Below are positions 4,985 to 5,851 of a stretch of 5,851 nucleotides of DNA, piece after piece (within the stretch, counting starts at the first letter, position 1; every line of letters begins with the position of its first letter). A model generated the notes under the pieces. It did no database searches. It worked only from the letters and a program-made list of their open reading frames with translations, and had not been told where the DNA came from. Origin of the DNA: Brachyspira catarrhinii (GTDB lineage: Bacteria > Spirochaetota > Brachyspiria > Brachyspirales > Brachyspiraceae); assembly GCF_005518285.1 (NCBI RefSeq), contig NZ_SJDU01000133.1, positions 1 through 5,851 on the forward strand. The letters run 5' to 3'. Position numbers and translations under genes: made by a program.

Positions 4985-5803
4985 ATGAAAAGTTTATTAA
5001 ATTTTATATTTATATTAAATATTATAGCGGTAGTATCATGCGGACTTCCCGATGTGACAAGTATAGTGCAGGAAATGAATCAGCCTTTCATTACAAAACT
5101 TATCCCGGGAAATAATAGCGTGACCGTTGAATTTCAAGCTCAAAATAACGAGCCAGCGTTTAGCGGTTATAATATATATTTCGGAGATAGCGTAAATCCT
5201 CAAAGGTATAGATTGTATAATTCTCAAAAATCCCGCCCTACAATCATAGTCGGCGCATCTCAAAATATAAACACATATACTTTTACGATAGAACCGAGAG
5301 GCTATTACTCGGAAGGAAGCGGAGAGGTGCTGACTCTTACGGAATCTCAATTGCAAAACGGAATTCCTATATATGTATGGGTAAGCGCCTATCAAATAAC
5401 GCCTCAAGCTGAAAGTTATTATTATTACGATAATTATGTAAAGATGGCTACTCCTCGCCCAGAATCTTCGAATCAAACTATAAGTTCGGGAAGCACTATT
5501 ACAAGCGGAGGTAGACAATTAGCCGTTTTATCTGGGACTGCTGGAAATTTGCAATTTCAAAATGTTGCAAACGGAACTATTCAAATGACGGGAGGAACTT
5601 CTTTAAACGATATAACCGTTCCTCCAACTGACGGATACGGAAGCGCTTCTCTCACCGTTACAGTGCAGAGATTATATTTAGTTAAGATAACGGAAGGAAA
5701 CGATAATAATTATTACGGAAAAATATTTGTTCAGAGCGTAAACGGGGAAAGCATCACGATAGATTATTGTCATCAACCGAGCGCAAATATATTGAGTTAT
5801 TGA
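4985..5803 (+). CDS. Surface or periplasmic lipoprotein with a fibronectin-III-like domain
   Basis: The protein has 272 residues from ATG 4985. Residues 1-19 are a lipoprotein signal: MKS, a hydrophobic core, and VVSC with the lipidated Cys19 followed by GLPD. Residues 34-160 resemble a fibronectin type III beta-sandwich: NNSVTVEFQAQNNEP, then SGYNIYFG, and later IPIYVWVSAYQITPQAES ending in TPRPE, which is the strand order and Tyr/Trp spacing of that fold. A Ser/Gly/Thr-rich linker (161-190) leads to a second beta-rich segment with LYLVKITEGN and YYGKIFVQSVNGESITIDYC. Exact function is unknown; binding or structural roles in the envelope are plausible for such proteins. An in-frame TTG at 4949 would extend the N-terminus by 12 residues, but it lies in the -35 box and would bury the signal peptide, so I reject it. 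No Shine-Dalgarno precedes the ATG. A second exported-protein gene starts 2 bases after the stop. Confidence 0.85.
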   Translation: MKSLLNFIFILNIIAVVSCGLPDVTSIVQEMNQPFITKLIPGNNSVTVEFQAQNNEPAFSGYNIYFGDSVNPQRYRLYNSQKSRPTIIVGASQNINTYTFTIEPRGYYSEGSGEVLTLTESQLQNGIPIYVWVSAYQITPQAESYYYYDNYVKMATPRPESSNQTISSGSTITSGGRQLAVLSGTAGNLQFQNVANGTIQMTGGTSLNDITVPPTDGYGSASLTVTVQRLYLVKITEGNDNNYYGKIFVQSVNGESITIDYCHQPSANILSY

Positions 5804-5805
5804 TT

Positions 5806-5851
5806 ATGAAAAAAATTATATTTTTGATTTTTATATTATTTATATTTAATT
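5806..5851 (+). CDS. Start of another exported protein (cut by right edge)
   Basis: ATG at 5806-5808 opens a frame of 15 complete codons to the edge: MKKIIFLIFILFIFN. This is the Lys-rich n-region and hydrophobic core of a signal peptide. It begins 2 bases after the lipoprotein stop, with a weak GAG at 5794-5796 nine bases upstream, so translational coupling is likely. Whether it is another lipoprotein cannot be seen because the cleavage site lies beyond the window. Confidence 0.6.
   Translation, partial: MKKIIFLIFILFIFN

Noticed and set aside
5036..5518. 160-codon minus-strand open frame
   Set aside because: It is antisense to the lipoprotein gene, has an atypical Ser/Arg/Ile/Tyr composition, and lacks a convincing ribosome site. 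The plus-strand gene has a promoter and lipobox.

Overview
The window looks like chromosomal DNA of a Brachyspira-like spirochaete. It is strongly AT-rich, its codons favour A or T in third position, and the surface-protein gene near the right end has a spirochaete-style lipoprotein signal. The genus is an inference from composition and gene style, not from any search. Most of the window is ordinary core gene content. The non-standard part is a repeat-packed divergent intergenic region.

Layout. Positions 1-669 hold two minus-strand genes reading off the left edge: an unrecognised 140-residue protein (669 to 247), then the start of an exported protein with a TPR-like segment (195 to 1, cut by the edge). 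Positions 670-1048 are a divergent intergenic region. It holds three related copies of a GTCATTGCGAG...CGAAGCAATC element (one decayed, one inverted), two perfect AAGGGG/CCCCTT palindromes inside an imperfect tandem duplication, and a good promoter for the next gene. The -35 box of that promoter lies inside what looks like a degenerate half-copy of the second palindrome.

Positions 1049-4934 run rightwards: murJ (lipid II flippase), an HPr-type phosphocarrier with an acidic C-terminal tail, a GntP-family organic-acid permease and dUTPase. HPr has its own TTGAAA-16-TATAAT promoter. The permease and dUTPase follow at 47 and 24 bases with good ribosome binding sites and no visible terminator, so HPr, permease and dut probably form one transcript. 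A second block starts with a strong TTGAAT-17-TATAAT promoter whose predicted start point falls at the ATG of a 272-residue lipoprotein, suggesting a leaderless message. A further exported protein begins 2 bases after it and runs off the right edge.

Functionally the genes are a mix of cell-wall precursor export, sugar-phosphate signalling or transport, carboxylate uptake, nucleotide-pool sanitation and envelope lipoproteins. I see no defence system, mobile-element transposase, CRISPR array or RNA gene. The strongest leads are the intergenic repeat cluster and its contribution to the murJ promoter, and the probable leaderless lipoprotein mRNA.
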